DNA of 64,000 nt from an uncultured Bacteroidales bacterium (GCA_900317055.1 ONFF01000011.1:1-64000); one strand, 5' to 3'; positions 1 through 8,015 are shown, counted from the first letter of the stretch. Program-made: numbers and translations. The notes: generated from the letters alone by a model not told the origin.

Positions 1-1146
1 GGCATATTGGGTGGCCTTCAGCGTGTCACCTTTTACTTGGAAAATATCGCGCAACGACCTGGCAGCACCTCTTTTCATCACAACATTATCCTTGTTTTCA
101 AACACTCGTGTCAAATAAACCATTGCCGAGTCAAATTGTCTGATTTCAAAATAAATGGAACCAATGGTAAAGAATCGTGTCAGCCTTTCATCCTCATCTT
201 TAGTTTGTGTGGCCATTCGTTTTAAGTCACTTACCGCTGACTCTACACTTTTGCCCGAATAGTAATTATACAATGCCAATCCTGAAATCAAATCACGATA
301 GGCCAAATTGTTTGTATCGGCTAAATACTTAAATGCCTCATTGAAATAGTATCCGGCACTGTCCATTTGTTGCAAAATGCTATATTGATTTCCAAGGTGA
401 CTCATCAAATTAGCAATACCATTGGCCGATGTAGCTTCAATTTTGCTGAAAACTAATGATTTCTTGTAGCAGACGATGGCAGGTTCCTGCATAAACTGGC
501 CAGAAAACAAATCACCAAGCCGCCCGTATGTCAACGCCATAAACCGAGGCAGGTGGGCTATTGGTAGAGACGGTGTGCACACCGTCTCTACATTCGGGAA
601 ATGCGTCTCCACCATCTCCAGCGCCTTCAGATACTCCCCGCAAGCCGCCACAATACTGTCGTGTTCATAGAATCCCACGCCATTCATATAATGGGCGCGG
701 GCCGAGAGAAAAACGATGTTGTCGTTTCGTGTCGGAGATAGCGGGTCTGCGCCCGCTATGAGGCTTTTTGGGGTGGGGGTGTCGTTCAGGGTGAAGTTTA
801 GGCTATCGAAATATGCCACCGCCTTCAGCACCTCTTCGCGGTTGCTCTGCCCATAGTCATTCTTAAACAGCAGCTCCGCAATCAGCACCTGGCAATAATG
901 CCCCTCAAACTCATCCAGGCTATCCGCCTCAGGGCTTCCCGCAAACTCCATCATCACCGCCAAAGCGCTGTCCGGCTGGTGCCACATGAGGGTGTCGATT
1001 TGAGATAATGTTAGAATCGGCCCTTCGACGCTTCGACAAGGCTCAGCGACCACAGGCTCAGGGACCTCAACTTTAGTTGGTTGGGCGCAAGCCACCAGCA
1101 TGGCCAGCCCAACCAAAAAGCTCACTATGTGCAAACACCATTTCAC
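1..1146 (-). CDS. Lipoprotein with TPR-like helical repeats, 3' end outside the window
   Basis: The reading frame is open from a GTG at 1146 to the left edge, so the C-terminus is missing. The first 20 residues form a lipoprotein signal peptide ending in LVAC, with Cys20 as the lipidated residue, so the protein should be anchored on the periplasmic side of a membrane. The rest is helical with TPR-like spacing (for example AHYMNGVGFYEHDSI and LGNQYSILQQMDSAGYYFNEA), as in Bacteroidota tetratricopeptide lipoproteins that sometimes precede a histidine-kinase or LuxR domain. That part would lie outside the window. Two interspersed repeats are read through in frame, at 1019-1066 and 564-591. The GTG is chosen because it begins the signal peptide; a TAnnTTTG box ends 4 bases upstream. 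Function unknown. Confidence 0.7.
   Translation of the reverse strand, partial: MKWCLHIVSFLVGLAMLVACAQPTKVEVPEPVVAEPCRSVEGPILTLSQIDTLMWHQPDSALAVMMEFAGSPEADSLDEFEGHYCQVLIAELLFKNDYGQSNREEVLKAVAYFDSLNFTLNDTPTPKSLIAGADPLSPTRNDNIVFLSARAHYMNGVGFYEHDSIVAACGEYLKALEMVETHFPNVETVCTPSLPIAHLPRFMALTYGRLGDLFSGQFMQEPAIVCYKKSLVFSKIEATSANGIANLMSHLGNQYSILQQMDSAGYYFNEAFKYLADTNNLAYRDLISGLALYNYYSGKSVESAVSDLKRMATQTKDEDERLTRFFTIGSIYFEIRQFDSAMVYLTRVFENKDNVVMKRGAARSLRDIFQVKGDTLKATQYA
564..591. repeat. 28-bp palindrome, GTAGAGACG family, inside a gene
   Basis: A perfect 28-base palindrome of the form GTAGAGACG-N10-CGTCTCTAC. It lies inside the lipoprotein gene and is translated in frame (VETVCTPSLP on the minus strand). 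The same family recurs at 8520, 14858 and 19010. Confidence 0.85.
1019..1066. repeat. Interspersed repeat, CTTCGACAGGCTCAG family, inside a gene
   Basis: Two degenerate copies of the core CTTCGACAGGCTCAGGGACC lie back to back just after the signal peptide of the lipoprotein gene and are translated there as a Pro/Glu/Val-rich segment (VPEPVVAEPCRSVEGP). Confidence 0.8.
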
Positions 1147-1150
1147 GCGG

Positions 1151-1158
1151 CAAAAATA
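1151..1158 (-). promoter_or_regulatory. Bacteroidota -7 promoter box for the lipoprotein gene
   Basis: Read on the minus strand this is TATTTTTG, matching TAnnTTTG. It lies 4 bases before the GTG start, so the transcript may have almost no leader. Confidence 0.5.
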
Positions 1159-1182
1159 CTTAAAATCCAACAAATCCTTGCA

Positions 1183-2139
1183 TCATTCCCCAGTCCAAGT
1201 CTTTACAAACCGTGATTTCCCAGCAAAATCCTCCAAAACCTCAGCATCTGAAAAGCCTATCTCATGGCAAAGCGAACGCATCTCCTCCCCCATCCGTTCG
1301 TTGATTTCGAACCAAACTTGTCCATTGGGATTCAACTGTTTTTTGGCCAAAGCCAAAATTTGGCGGTAAAACCGAAGTGGGTCGTCATCGGGGACAAACA
1401 AGGCTTTTTCAGGCTCCCAATCGAGGACATTGGCCTCCATTGAAGCGCGCTCGCTGTCGCAAACATAGGGCGGGTTACTCACCACCAAATCGACGGGCTG
1501 GTTGAAATAGTCGGAGGATGGATTCAGCACATCATCATGCACAAAAGTCACATTCGCGCCATTGCTTTCGGCATTCTCTTTGGCGATTTGCAGGGCTTCT
1601 TCCGAGACATCGAAGGCGATAACTTCGGCATGGGGGAATTGTTTGGCCAAGGCGATGGCGATGCAGCCTGAGCCTGTGCCGATGTCCCAGATGCGAAGGG
1701 GTGGATTATCTTTCTTATAAACCGCAGCCATAGATTCCCTCTTCCCCATATGCCCTTGCTGGAATGACATGGCTGCTAGCTCTACTGAGGAATGACATGG
1801 AAGGCAGCTGGTACAAATCTTCTGTACAAGCTCTTCCGTCTCGGGGCGCGGAATGAGCACGGCGGGCGACACCTTTAATAATAGGTCGTTGAAACGAGCC
1901 ATACCCGTCACATACTGTACCGGTTCGCCTGCCAGTAGGCGCTTGACGGCTTCACTCAGTTGATAATGCTGATGCTCATCGATGCGCAAGTCAGGATTCA
2001 TCAGTTGCTGGTTCCAATCAATGCCGAAAAGGTCATCCAAGAGGATACGCATCAACTGTTCCGCCTCGCGCTTAGGGAACTTTTCAGCCAAAACTTCCGT
2101 GAAGTGGCGTTTTGTTTTTTGCAGATTAAATCCAATCAT
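1183..2139 (-). CDS. prmC: Peptide chain release factor N5-glutamine methyltransferase (PrmC/HemK)
   Basis: Methylates the glutamine of the GGQ motif in release factors RF1 and RF2, using S-adenosylmethionine, in the cytoplasm. Support: an N-terminal helical domain with the family segment VLIPRPETEELV at about 94-105, the SAM-binding motif DIGTGSG at 152-158, and the catalytic NPPY at 222-225. At 318 residues it is longer than the usual length of about 280. The excess is a segment at about 109-146 between RPETEELVQK and the SAM motif, a place where relatives have only a short link. That segment looks repeat-derived (see 1702-1815). ATG at 2139; a TATCTTTG box ends 4 bases upstream, so the mRNA may be leaderless. 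Divergent from the transporter at 2223. Confidence 0.93.
   Translation of the reverse strand: MIGFNLQKTKRHFTEVLAEKFPKREAEQLMRILLDDLFGIDWNQQLMNPDLRIDEHQHYQLSEAVKRLLAGEPVQYVTGMARFNDLLLKVSPAVLIPRPETEELVQKICTSCLPCHSSVELAAMSFQQGHMGKRESMAAVYKKDNPPLRIWDIGTGSGCIAIALAKQFPHAEVIAFDVSEEALQIAKENAESNGANVTFVHDDVLNPSSDYFNQPVDLVVSNPPYVCDSERASMEANVLDWEPEKALFVPDDDPLRFYRQILALAKKQLNPNGQVWFEINERMGEEMRSLCHEIGFSDAEVLEDFAGKSRFVKTWTGE
1702..1815 (-). repeat. Repeat-like in-frame insertion within prmC
   Basis: This covers about 38 codons with no counterpart in typical PrmC proteins. It holds two copies of GGAATGACATGG (1761-1772 and 1789-1800) separated by a CTGCTAGC-type core. The copies resemble the GTCATTCC/AATGACG ends of short interspersed repeats such as the one at 23191. 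The frame stays open. Confidence 0.5.
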
Positions 2140-2143
2140 GGGG

Positions 2144-2151
2144 CAAAGATA
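2144..2151 (-). promoter_or_regulatory. -7 promoter box for prmC
   Basis: TATCTTTG on the minus strand, 4 bases before the prmC ATG. This is the same spacing as the box before the lipoprotein gene at 1146. Confidence 0.5.
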
Positions 2152-2164
2152 CGCAAAATCTCCT

Positions 2165-2172
2165 TATTTTTG
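2165..2172 (+). promoter_or_regulatory. -7 promoter box for the DMT transporter
   Basis: TATTTTTG on the plus strand, about 50 bases before the ATG at 2223. A CTTCGACAGGCTCAG-type repeat sits between the box and the gene, in the presumed 5' leader. Confidence 0.5.
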
Positions 2173-2190
2173 CCGAACGATTCGTTAACC

Positions 2191-2215
2191 GGCCCTTCGG
2201 CAGGCTCAGGGACCT
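2191..2215. repeat. Interspersed repeat, CTTCGACAGGCTCAG family
   Basis: One copy with a single change in the core (CCTTCGGCAGGCTCAGGGAC), located in the leader of the transporter gene. Confidence 0.8.
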
Positions 2216-2222
2216 AGCAACA

Positions 2223-3083
2223 ATGATATATTTGATCCTTGCCATATTATTTTCCACTGGCGTCTTCGTGGCCATGCGCCTCTTCGAACGCTTCAACCTG
2301 GATAACCACCAGGCGCTGATGTGGAACTATGTCTTCGCCACCTGTACGGGGTTCCTGATGTGCAAGCAATTCGACACCCCCACACAGTTGTTTGGCGAGC
2401 CTTGGTTCGGCCTCTCACTCATCACGGGTTTCTGGTTCATCTTCACCTATGTGCTGATGACAGCCTCCACACAACGCTCGGGTGTGACGGTCACCTCGCT
2501 GTCGAGCAAGCTCTCGGTGGTTTTGCCCACTTTGGCTGGCGTGGTGCTGTTCAGCGAGAAACTAAATTGGGTCGCCACGATGGGCATCGTATTAGCTTTG
2601 GTGGCATTGGTGTTGGTGGTAGGTGGAAAAGGACAAACCGATAAACCAAACAAAACCAATTGGTTACTACCAGTTTTGATCTTTTTCGGGACAGGCACCG
2701 GTGACATTTTGATGAAGCTCACCGAGCAGCGCAACCAGGGCGACAATATGAGTTTCATGATTGCCTTCATCTATTTCATCGCCCTGCTGTTCGGCATCCT
2801 TCTCGTGGCCTACGACCTCATCCGCGGCAAGTCGAAGTGGCAGTGGAAAAGTGCCTTGGGCGGCATTGGCCTCGGCGTCATCAACTTCTTCTCGACCTAT
2901 AGCGTCTATCATGCCATGCGCTGTTTCGACAATGTAGTGCTCTTCCCCGTTTACAATATCGGTGTGGTCAGCCTCACCGCCCTCACGGGCTGGCTACTCT
3001 TCAAGGAAAAACTCACTTGGAAGAACTACCTCGGCCTGGCCATCGCCATCATTGCCGTCATCCTCATCACTCTCAAGCCATGA
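2223..3083 (+). CDS. EamA/DMT-superfamily transporter
   Basis: An integral inner-membrane protein of 286 residues with about ten hydrophobic helices in two homologous halves, the layout of the EamA (drug/metabolite transporter) family. Typical pieces are the first helix MIYLILAILFSTGVFVAMRL and the last helices ending in a short KP tail. Substrate cannot be read from sequence; family members export amino acids, nucleosides or other metabolites. Its stop codon overlaps the ATG of yigZ (ATGA), so the two genes are probably translated together. Divergent from prmC. Confidence 0.8.
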   Translation: MIYLILAILFSTGVFVAMRLFERFNLDNHQALMWNYVFATCTGFLMCKQFDTPTQLFGEPWFGLSLITGFWFIFTYVLMTASTQRSGVTVTSLSSKLSVVLPTLAGVVLFSEKLNWVATMGIVLALVALVLVVGGKGQTDKPNKTNWLLPVLIFFGTGTGDILMKLTEQRNQGDNMSFMIAFIYFIALLFGILLVAYDLIRGKSKWQWKSALGGIGLGVINFFSTYSVYHAMRCFDNVVLFPVYNIGVVSLTALTGWLLFKEKLTWKNYLGLAIAIIAVILITLKP

Positions 3084-3691
3084 ACGACGACACCTATTAT
3101 ATGTTAGCCACACGCGGCGAAGGCCTTTACAAGGAAAAAGGCAGCAAGTTCATCGCCGAGACCTTCACCGTGATGAGTGAAGATGAGGCCAAAGAAGCCG
3201 TCGCGTGCGTCAAGAAGAAATACTTCGATGCTCGGCACCATTGTTACGCCTATATGATTGGCCCCGACAAAAAGACCTTCCGCTCAAGCGATGATGGAGA
3301 ACCTTCAGGCACAGCCGGCAAACCCATCCTCAACCAGATCCTCTCAAAGGATGTCACAAATGTGTGTGTCGTCGTGACCCGCTATTTCGGCGGCATCAAA
3401 TTGGGCACTTCGGGGCTCATCAACGCCTATAAAACCGCTGCCCGCGATGCCCTTGACAACGCTCAAGTTGAGGAAAAAACCATAAATGATATTTACAGTT
3501 TGGAGTTCGAGTATCCTTTGATGAATGAGGTCATGCGCATCATGAAAGAGGAGAATTTGGAGCAGCAAAATTCCCGCTTCGAATTGGATTGTTATTTGGA
3601 GTTTTCAACAAGAAAAAATTCCGCTTCAAGAATTTTCGAAAAATTCAGCAATTTATTTGGGGTAAAAATAACATACATTAAAACAGTGTAA
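3080..3691 (+). CDS. yigZ: YigZ/IMPACT-family protein
   Basis: 203 residues. The N-terminal two thirds are the UPF0029/IMPACT domain: KEKGSKFIAETF, then FDARHHCYAYMIG, then SSDDGEPSGTAGKPIL and VVVTRYFGGIKLGTSGL. The C-terminal part is the small DUF1949-like ferredoxin-fold domain. The ATG at 3080 is chosen because it starts the conserved domain directly and overlaps the preceding stop as ATGA; the frame is open further upstream but only inside the transporter gene. Eukaryotic IMPACT acts in translational control. The bacterial role is not settled. Confidence 0.9.
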   Translation: MNDDTYYMLATRGEGLYKEKGSKFIAETFTVMSEDEAKEAVACVKKKYFDARHHCYAYMIGPDKKTFRSSDDGEPSGTAGKPILNQILSKDVTNVCVVVTRYFGGIKLGTSGLINAYKTAARDALDNAQVEEKTINDIYSLEFEYPLMNEVMRIMKEENLEQQNSRFELDCYLEFSTRKNSASRIFEKFSNLFGVKITYIKTV

Positions 3692-3906
3692 GTCAATTGT
3701 TTACATACTTTTTTCTTTTTCAAAATTTGAAAATCTCGTATTTTAGAAAAAAGAAAATTAAAAATCAATAGAAATTTGATTTTTTTATAAACAATTAATC
3801 ATATACTTTTGCAAGGTCAAAATAAGCCGAAAACACGGCCTGAAACATGACACTCATTCTACTTTTCAAGTGGTGTGAAAGACAATAAAATAGAGCAAAT
3901 TTTACG
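3692..3906. other. AT-rich spacer before dnaA
   Basis: 215 bases, strongly AT-rich up to about 3800, with poly-A and poly-T stretches. It contains the dnaA promoter box. No convincing DnaA-box array (TTATCCACA-like) was found, so it is not called an origin. Confidence 0.6.
3804..3811 (+). promoter_or_regulatory. -7 promoter box for dnaA
   Basis: TACTTTTG on the plus strand. A TTTG lies at 3775-3778 as a possible -33 element, with spacing slightly longer than usual. The predicted dnaA leader is about 90 bases. Confidence 0.5.
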
Positions 3907-5328
3907 ATGACAAAGGACCATGTGGAAATATGGAATAGCTGTCTGTCTGTGATTAAAGACATCGTCACGGAACAGGGATATAAGACCTGGTTCGAACCCA
4001 TCGTGCCGCTCTCTCTGACCGACAATGTGCTCACCTTGCAAGTGCCCTCACAGTTCTTCTACGAATACCTTGAGGCGCATTACATCGACCTGCTCAAGAC
4101 GGTCATCAAACGCTTCGTTGGCGCCAAAGGAAAACTGGAATATAGGATACCCGTAGACAGCACCAACACCTTCGGCTCCATCACCCTGCCCAGCGCCAAC
4201 CGCAACTTCCCCAAGAACCCCATTGGTCAACCTGCACCGGAACGGCTTTCATCGGGCCCCATTAACCCGTTTGTCATCCCCGGACTGAAGAAACTGCAAA
4301 TCGACTCGCAGTTGAACGAGAACTACACCTTCGAAAACTTCATCGAGGGCGAATGCAACCGTCTGGCCCGCACGGCCGGAATGAGAGTAGCCAAAGAGCC
4401 CGGCAAGACCGCCTTCAACCCCTTGGTGATCTATAGCGGCACAGGCTTGGGCAAGACCCATCTTTGCCATGCCATCGGACTGGAAACCAAACGTCTGCAT
4501 CCCGAAAAGACCGTGCTTTATGTGCAAGCCGAACAGCTTTCCACGCAGTATGTGACGGCCAACAAGAACAACAACCGTCCCGACTTCATCAACTTCTACC
4601 AGATGATCGATGTGCTCATCATCGACGACATCCAATTCCTCGCGGGCAAAGCAGGCACCCAGGATGTGTTCTTCCACATCTTCAACCACCTGCAGCAGAA
4701 CAACAAGCAGATTGTCATCACCAGCGACAAATTCCCGAGTGACCTGCAAGGCATGGAAGACCGGTTGCTGTCGCGTTTCAAGTGGGGCCTGACCGCCGAT
4801 CTTCAGTCGCCCGACCTTTCCACGCGTACCTCCATCATTCGTGAGAAGCTGCACGACAACGGCATCACCTTCCCTGAGGAGGTGGTGCAATACATCGCCA
4901 GCAATGTGCGCAACAACATCCGCGAGCTGGAAGGCGTGATGAACTCGCTCATGGCACAGTCGCTGCTCAATAAGAAAGCCGTGACCATCGACATGGCGCA
5001 GCAAATCATCGACCGCTTTGTGCGCAACACCGTCAAAGAGGTCTCGGTGGAATACATTATTAATATTGTATGCGAGTATTTCAAGATCACGCCTGAGCAG
5101 ATGTCCCTCAACACACGCAAGCACCAAGTGGTGCAAGCCCGCCAGATTGCCATGTATCTGTCGAAGAAATACTCCAATGCCAGCCTGGTCTCCATTGGCC
5201 AGCAGTGCGGCAAAAAAGACCACGCCACGGTGCACCATGCCTGCAAGACCATTGCCAACCAGCTGGAAACCGACAAGCAGTTCAAGGTGATGTTTGCCGA
5301 CATCGAGAAGAAAATCGCCTTGTCATAA
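3907..5328 (+). CDS. dnaA: Chromosomal replication initiator DnaA
   Basis: The replication initiator ATPase that binds DnaA boxes and melts oriC. Its 473 residues show all four domains: an N-terminal interaction domain (EIWNSCLSVIKDIVTEQGYKTWF is split here into its known helix pattern), a linker, and the AAA+ domain with Walker A SGTGLGKTH at about 177-185, Walker B LIIDDIQF around Asp240 and sensor region DRLLSRFKWGL. The C-terminal helix-turn-helix carries the signature KKDHATVHHACKTI at about 435-449. There is no dnaN or recF nearby; the next gene is an RsmI-like methylase 11 bases downstream. Confidence 0.97.
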   Translation: MTKDHVEIWNSCLSVIKDIVTEQGYKTWFEPIVPLSLTDNVLTLQVPSQFFYEYLEAHYIDLLKTVIKRFVGAKGKLEYRIPVDSTNTFGSITLPSANRNFPKNPIGQPAPERLSSGPINPFVIPGLKKLQIDSQLNENYTFENFIEGECNRLARTAGMRVAKEPGKTAFNPLVIYSGTGLGKTHLCHAIGLETKRLHPEKTVLYVQAEQLSTQYVTANKNNNRPDFINFYQMIDVLIIDDIQFLAGKAGTQDVFFHIFNHLQQNNKQIVITSDKFPSDLQGMEDRLLSRFKWGLTADLQSPDLSTRTSIIREKLHDNGITFPEEVVQYIASNVRNNIRELEGVMNSLMAQSLLNKKAVTIDMAQQIIDRFVRNTVKEVSVEYIINIVCEYFKITPEQMSLNTRKHQVVQARQIAMYLSKKYSNASLVSIGQQCGKKDHATVHHACKTIANQLETDKQFKVMFADIEKKIALS

Positions 5329-5339
5329 CCCCACTTTTC

Positions 5340-6086
5340 ATGACCAACAACTTCGGAAAACTCTATCTCGTGCCCAACCTGCTTGGCGCAACGAAACCTG
5401 AACAAGTCATCCCTGCCGGAACACTCGAAATCGTTAGGAAACTCAAACATTTCGTTGTGGAGAACACCCGCACTTCGCGCCGTGTGCTAAGCCGCATAGG
5501 AATGGACAATGCCATCGACGACATCGAATTCATCGAGCTCGACAAGCACAACACCCGCAACCTTGACCTGATGGAGCACCTCGGTGCCTGCCTGCAAGGC
5601 GAGGACATGGGTCTGATGTCGGAGGCTGGCACACCCTGCGTCGCCGACCCGGGCGCGTTGGTCGTGGACTTGGCGCATTCCGCTGGCATACAAGTGATTC
5701 CATTGGTCGGGCCCAATGCGATGATTTTGGCATTGATGGCTTCGGGGTTCAACGGACAGTCTTTTGCTTTCCATGGCTACTTGCCTATCAAGAGCCCTGA
5801 ACGACAGAATGCCATCAAGGACTTGGAGCGTCGTTCGATGGCCAACAACGAGACGGAGCTCTTCATCGAAACACCTTTCCGCAACAACGCCATGCTACAG
5901 GACTTGTGCAAGAACCTCCACCCTGCCACGCGCGTCTGTGTAGCCTGCGACCTCACCTGCGACGACGAGCTCATCATCAGCCAAAGCATCGGGGAATGGA
6001 AAGACTATAAAGGTGATTTAAACAAAAAGCCTGCTGTGTTTTTGGTTTACAGCGAGCCAAAGAGGAACTTCCAAAGGAGAAAGTGA
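5340..6086 (+). CDS. SAM-dependent methyltransferase, RsmI-like (tetrapyrrole methylase fold)
   Basis: 248 residues of the tetrapyrrole methylase fold, similar to RsmI (16S rRNA C1402 2'-O-methyltransferase): KLYLVPNLLG at the N-terminus, SEAGTPCVADPG for SAM binding, GYLPIKSPERQNAI and the FIETPFRN segment. The EDTR motif of true RsmI is changed to VENTRTSRR, so it belongs to a Bacteroidota side branch whose substrate is, as far as known here, not established. Start chosen at 5340, where the conserved KLYLVP strand follows; the longer frame only overlaps the dnaA 3' end. Probably co-transcribed with dnaA. It converges on queE with one base between the stops. Confidence 0.8.
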   Translation: MTNNFGKLYLVPNLLGATKPEQVIPAGTLEIVRKLKHFVVENTRTSRRVLSRIGMDNAIDDIEFIELDKHNTRNLDLMEHLGACLQGEDMGLMSEAGTPCVADPGALVVDLAHSAGIQVIPLVGPNAMILALMASGFNGQSFAFHGYLPIKSPERQNAIKDLERRSMANNETELFIETPFRNNAMLQDLCKNLHPATRVCVACDLTCDDELIISQSIGEWKDYKGDLNKKPAVFLVYSEPKRNFQRRK

Positions 6087-6087
6087 C

Positions 6088-6678
6088 TTACGGGATATTC
6101 AGCACCCTGTGGACTTGGAGCGAAAGTCGCCAGCCAGCATTCTGCATCACGGCTTCGACGCAGGCTTTCATGTTGGCTTTTCTTTGTGTTTCATCTTCAC
6201 AAAAACAAGGCTGCAAAAAACGATGTCGAGCCTCAATGCCATTGTATTGCGCCAAGTCCTGACCAAGATAAACCACCTTCAATTCATCACAATGCTTTAA
6301 CACACAAGGTTCCAAATTGCCACCTTCAAAGGCAGATTTTGGCGAAAGCGTGACCCAGTCCAAGTTGTTCGGCAATGGTCGCGTACCATTGGTTTCGATG
6401 GCGATGGTCTTGTTCGTTTTTTGCTTCAGTTCCGCCACAAAAGCCTCGTCAATGAACATAGATGGCTCGCCGCCTGTCAGCACAAGCAATGGTGCGAGAG
6501 GATATTTATTGACTTCCTCTACAATCTCTTGCACCGACAACATCTGCCCGTCCTGATGCTGTGTGTCACAAAAAGCGCAACGCAAGTTGCATCCACTGAA
6601 ACGCACAAAGACCGCAGGCGTTCCGGAGTGATAACCTTCGCCTTGAAGGGAGTAGAATATTTCGTTAATCTTGTACAA
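6088..6678 (-). CDS. queE: 7-carboxy-7-deazaguanine synthase QueE (radical SAM)
   Basis: Converts 6-carboxytetrahydropterin to 7-carboxy-7-deazaguanine, the ring-contraction step of preQ0 synthesis, using a 4Fe-4S cluster and SAM. The cluster-binding motif CNLRCAFC (C-x3-C-x2-C) lies at about 30-37, preceded by the family opening EIFYSLQGEG. The substrate/SAM region LTGGEPSMF follows. 196 residues, within the normal range for the short QueE type. The start is TTG at 6678, directly before YKINEIFYSLQGEG; no ATG fits. It is the last gene of the que operon, 142 bases after queD. Confidence 0.93.
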   Translation of the reverse strand: MYKINEIFYSLQGEGYHSGTPAVFVRFSGCNLRCAFCDTQHQDGQMLSVQEIVEEVNKYPLAPLLVLTGGEPSMFIDEAFVAELKQKTNKTIAIETNGTRPLPNNLDWVTLSPKSAFEGGNLEPCVLKHCDELKVVYLGQDLAQYNGIEARHRFLQPCFCEDETQRKANMKACVEAVMQNAGWRLSLQVHRVLNIP

Positions 6679-6820
6679 TGTTGAATCGTTGATTGTTTAA
6701 TTGTTTAATTGATTGGCCATCAGCTTTAACTTCGTTGAATCTTCGATTTCAGCAATCAGCTCTCAGCTCAGAACCAACCAAGCTGATAGCTGACTGCTGA
6801 TGGCTGATAGCTTATTAAAA
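6679..6820. repeat. Degenerate short tandem repeats between queD and queE
   Basis: The spacer is built largely of near-copies of short words: TTGTTTAATTG near 6690-6715, and CTGATAGCTGACTGCTGATGG-like units near 6740-6815. It does not code, and there is no clear hairpin terminator. Confidence 0.6.
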
Positions 6821-7174
6821 TCAATCAAAGTTTTGAGGAGCATCGTCCTTGATGTAGGAAGCCTTGTTGTCGCGCGACTCCCACACATCAGCGCGGTAGC
6901 AGTTCGGGACGGTATCCACAATCCACTTGGCCAAGTTCTCGGCCGTAGGATTGAAGTCTAGGACTTCGTTGATGTTGGTATGGTCTATCTTACCGTGAAT
7001 CAAGCGCTTAATCTCGGTGAAGTCGCACACCATGCCATTGCTGTCGAGCTTTTCGGCACGGCAATACACATTGATCTTCCAGTTGTGGCCATGCAGGTTC
7101 TCGCACTTGCTCTCATAGTCGAGATAAAGCTGGTGACATGCGGATATTTCTAGGGTTTTTCTGACATAATACAT
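6821..7174 (-). CDS. queD: 6-carboxy-5,6,7,8-tetrahydropterin synthase QueD
   Basis: Makes 6-carboxytetrahydropterin from 7,8-dihydroneopterin triphosphate, the first dedicated step of the queuosine route after GTP cyclohydrolase. 117 residues of the PTPS fold. Zinc ligands are the His in SACHQLYLDY and the two in LHGHNW. Conserved segments FTEIKRLIHGKIDHTNINE and PTAENLAKWI follow. ATG at 7174. It lies between queC and queE in one operon. No GTP cyclohydrolase gene is in the window. Confidence 0.92.
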   Translation of the reverse strand: MYYVRKTLEISACHQLYLDYESKCENLHGHNWKINVYCRAEKLDSNGMVCDFTEIKRLIHGKIDHTNINEVLDFNPTAENLAKWIVDTVPNCYRADVWESRDNKASYIKDDAPQNFD

Positions 7175-7325
7175 ATTCAGTTGGCAGTTTTCAGTTGTTC
7201 AGTTGTTCAGTTATTGTTTTGATACGGGACGGCTGAAAGCCGATTTTTTGGCAGATTATGAGAAGGATAGTAGAGGCTGAGTGGGGGGGTATTTATATTA
7301 GATTTTTGTTAGATTTGTTTCCCTA
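7175..7325. repeat. Spacer between queC and queD with TTCAGTTG repeats
   Basis: 151 bases. Near 7180-7215 there are tandem near-copies of TTCAGTTG. A small GC hairpin (CGGCT-ttc-AGCCG on the minus strand) lies near 7230. No gene seen. Confidence 0.5.
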
Positions 7326-7979
7326 TTACGATTCGTATTCGGTATGGTCTTCAATGCCAGCATCTTTTAAGGCTTGACGGCGTTCGCGGCAGGTGCCGCA
7401 TTTACCGCAATGCTTCTCGCCACCTTTGTAGCAAGAATAAGTCTCGGCGTAATCCAAGCCCAAAGCCTTACCATGCTCTGCGATTTCCTTCTTGCTAAGG
7501 TAAGTATAAGGTGCAAAGACCTTAATATTCTCGTAGGTTCCTGCCGACACGGCCTCCGACATGGCATTGACAAAGCCAGGGCGACAGTCGGGATAGATGG
7601 AATGGTCGCCGGCATGGTTGGCAATCATCACACGCTTCAGACCATTACTCTCAGCAATACCTGCAGCGATGGCCAACATGATGCCGTTACGGAAAGGTAC
7701 CACCGTCGATTTCATGTTCTCGTCATCATAGTTGCCTTCGGGGATGTCGTCAGCGGTCATCAGCAGGGCACTCTTGAAGTAGCGGTGCATGAATTCGAGA
7801 GGCACAATGATATGCTTGATGCCCAAACGCTGGCAATGCGTCACGGCACACACACGCTCGCGGCCATTTTGGGTCGAGCCATAGTCAAAGGTGATGGCTA
7901 AGGCGATTTCATCCTTGAACTCATAGAGCATCGTGGTCGAGTCCATACCACCAGAGATGATGATTACAGCGTCCTTCAT
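7326..7979 (-). CDS. queC: 7-cyano-7-deazaguanine synthase QueC
   Basis: Converts 7-carboxy-7-deazaguanine to preQ0 with ATP and ammonia. The PP-loop ATPase motif SGGMDS is at 9-14. The C-terminal zinc site is made by the cysteines of CYKGGEKHCGKCGTC at about 184-198. The middle segment VPFRNGIMLAIAAGIAE is typical of the family. 217 residues, normal length. Follows queF by about 36 bases, a spacer that again contains TTCAGTTG repeats. Confidence 0.94.
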   Translation of the reverse strand: MKDAVIIISGGMDSTTMLYEFKDEIALAITFDYGSTQNGRERVCAVTHCQRLGIKHIIVPLEFMHRYFKSALLMTADDIPEGNYDDENMKSTVVPFRNGIMLAIAAGIAESNGLKRVMIANHAGDHSIYPDCRPGFVNAMSEAVSAGTYENIKVFAPYTYLSKKEIAEHGKALGLDYAETYSCYKGGEKHCGKCGTCRERRQALKDAGIEDHTEYES

Positions 7980-8015
7980 TTCAGTTTTCAGTTGTTCAGT
8001 TATTCAGTTGTTCAG
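7980..8015. repeat. TTCAGTTG tandem repeat between queF and queC
   Basis: Four near-perfect copies of TTCAGTTG or TTCAGTTA fill the whole spacer between the two genes, like the segment near 7180-7215. Confidence 0.7.

Noticed and set aside
3692-3906. Possible oriC upstream of dnaA
   Set aside because: The spacer is AT-rich, but no cluster of DnaA boxes could be found and there is no dnaN next to it. Skew analysis would be needed.
4249-5238. Long open frame antisense to dnaA
   Set aside because: It follows from codon bias of dnaA on the other strand; it shows no domain, signal or promoter.
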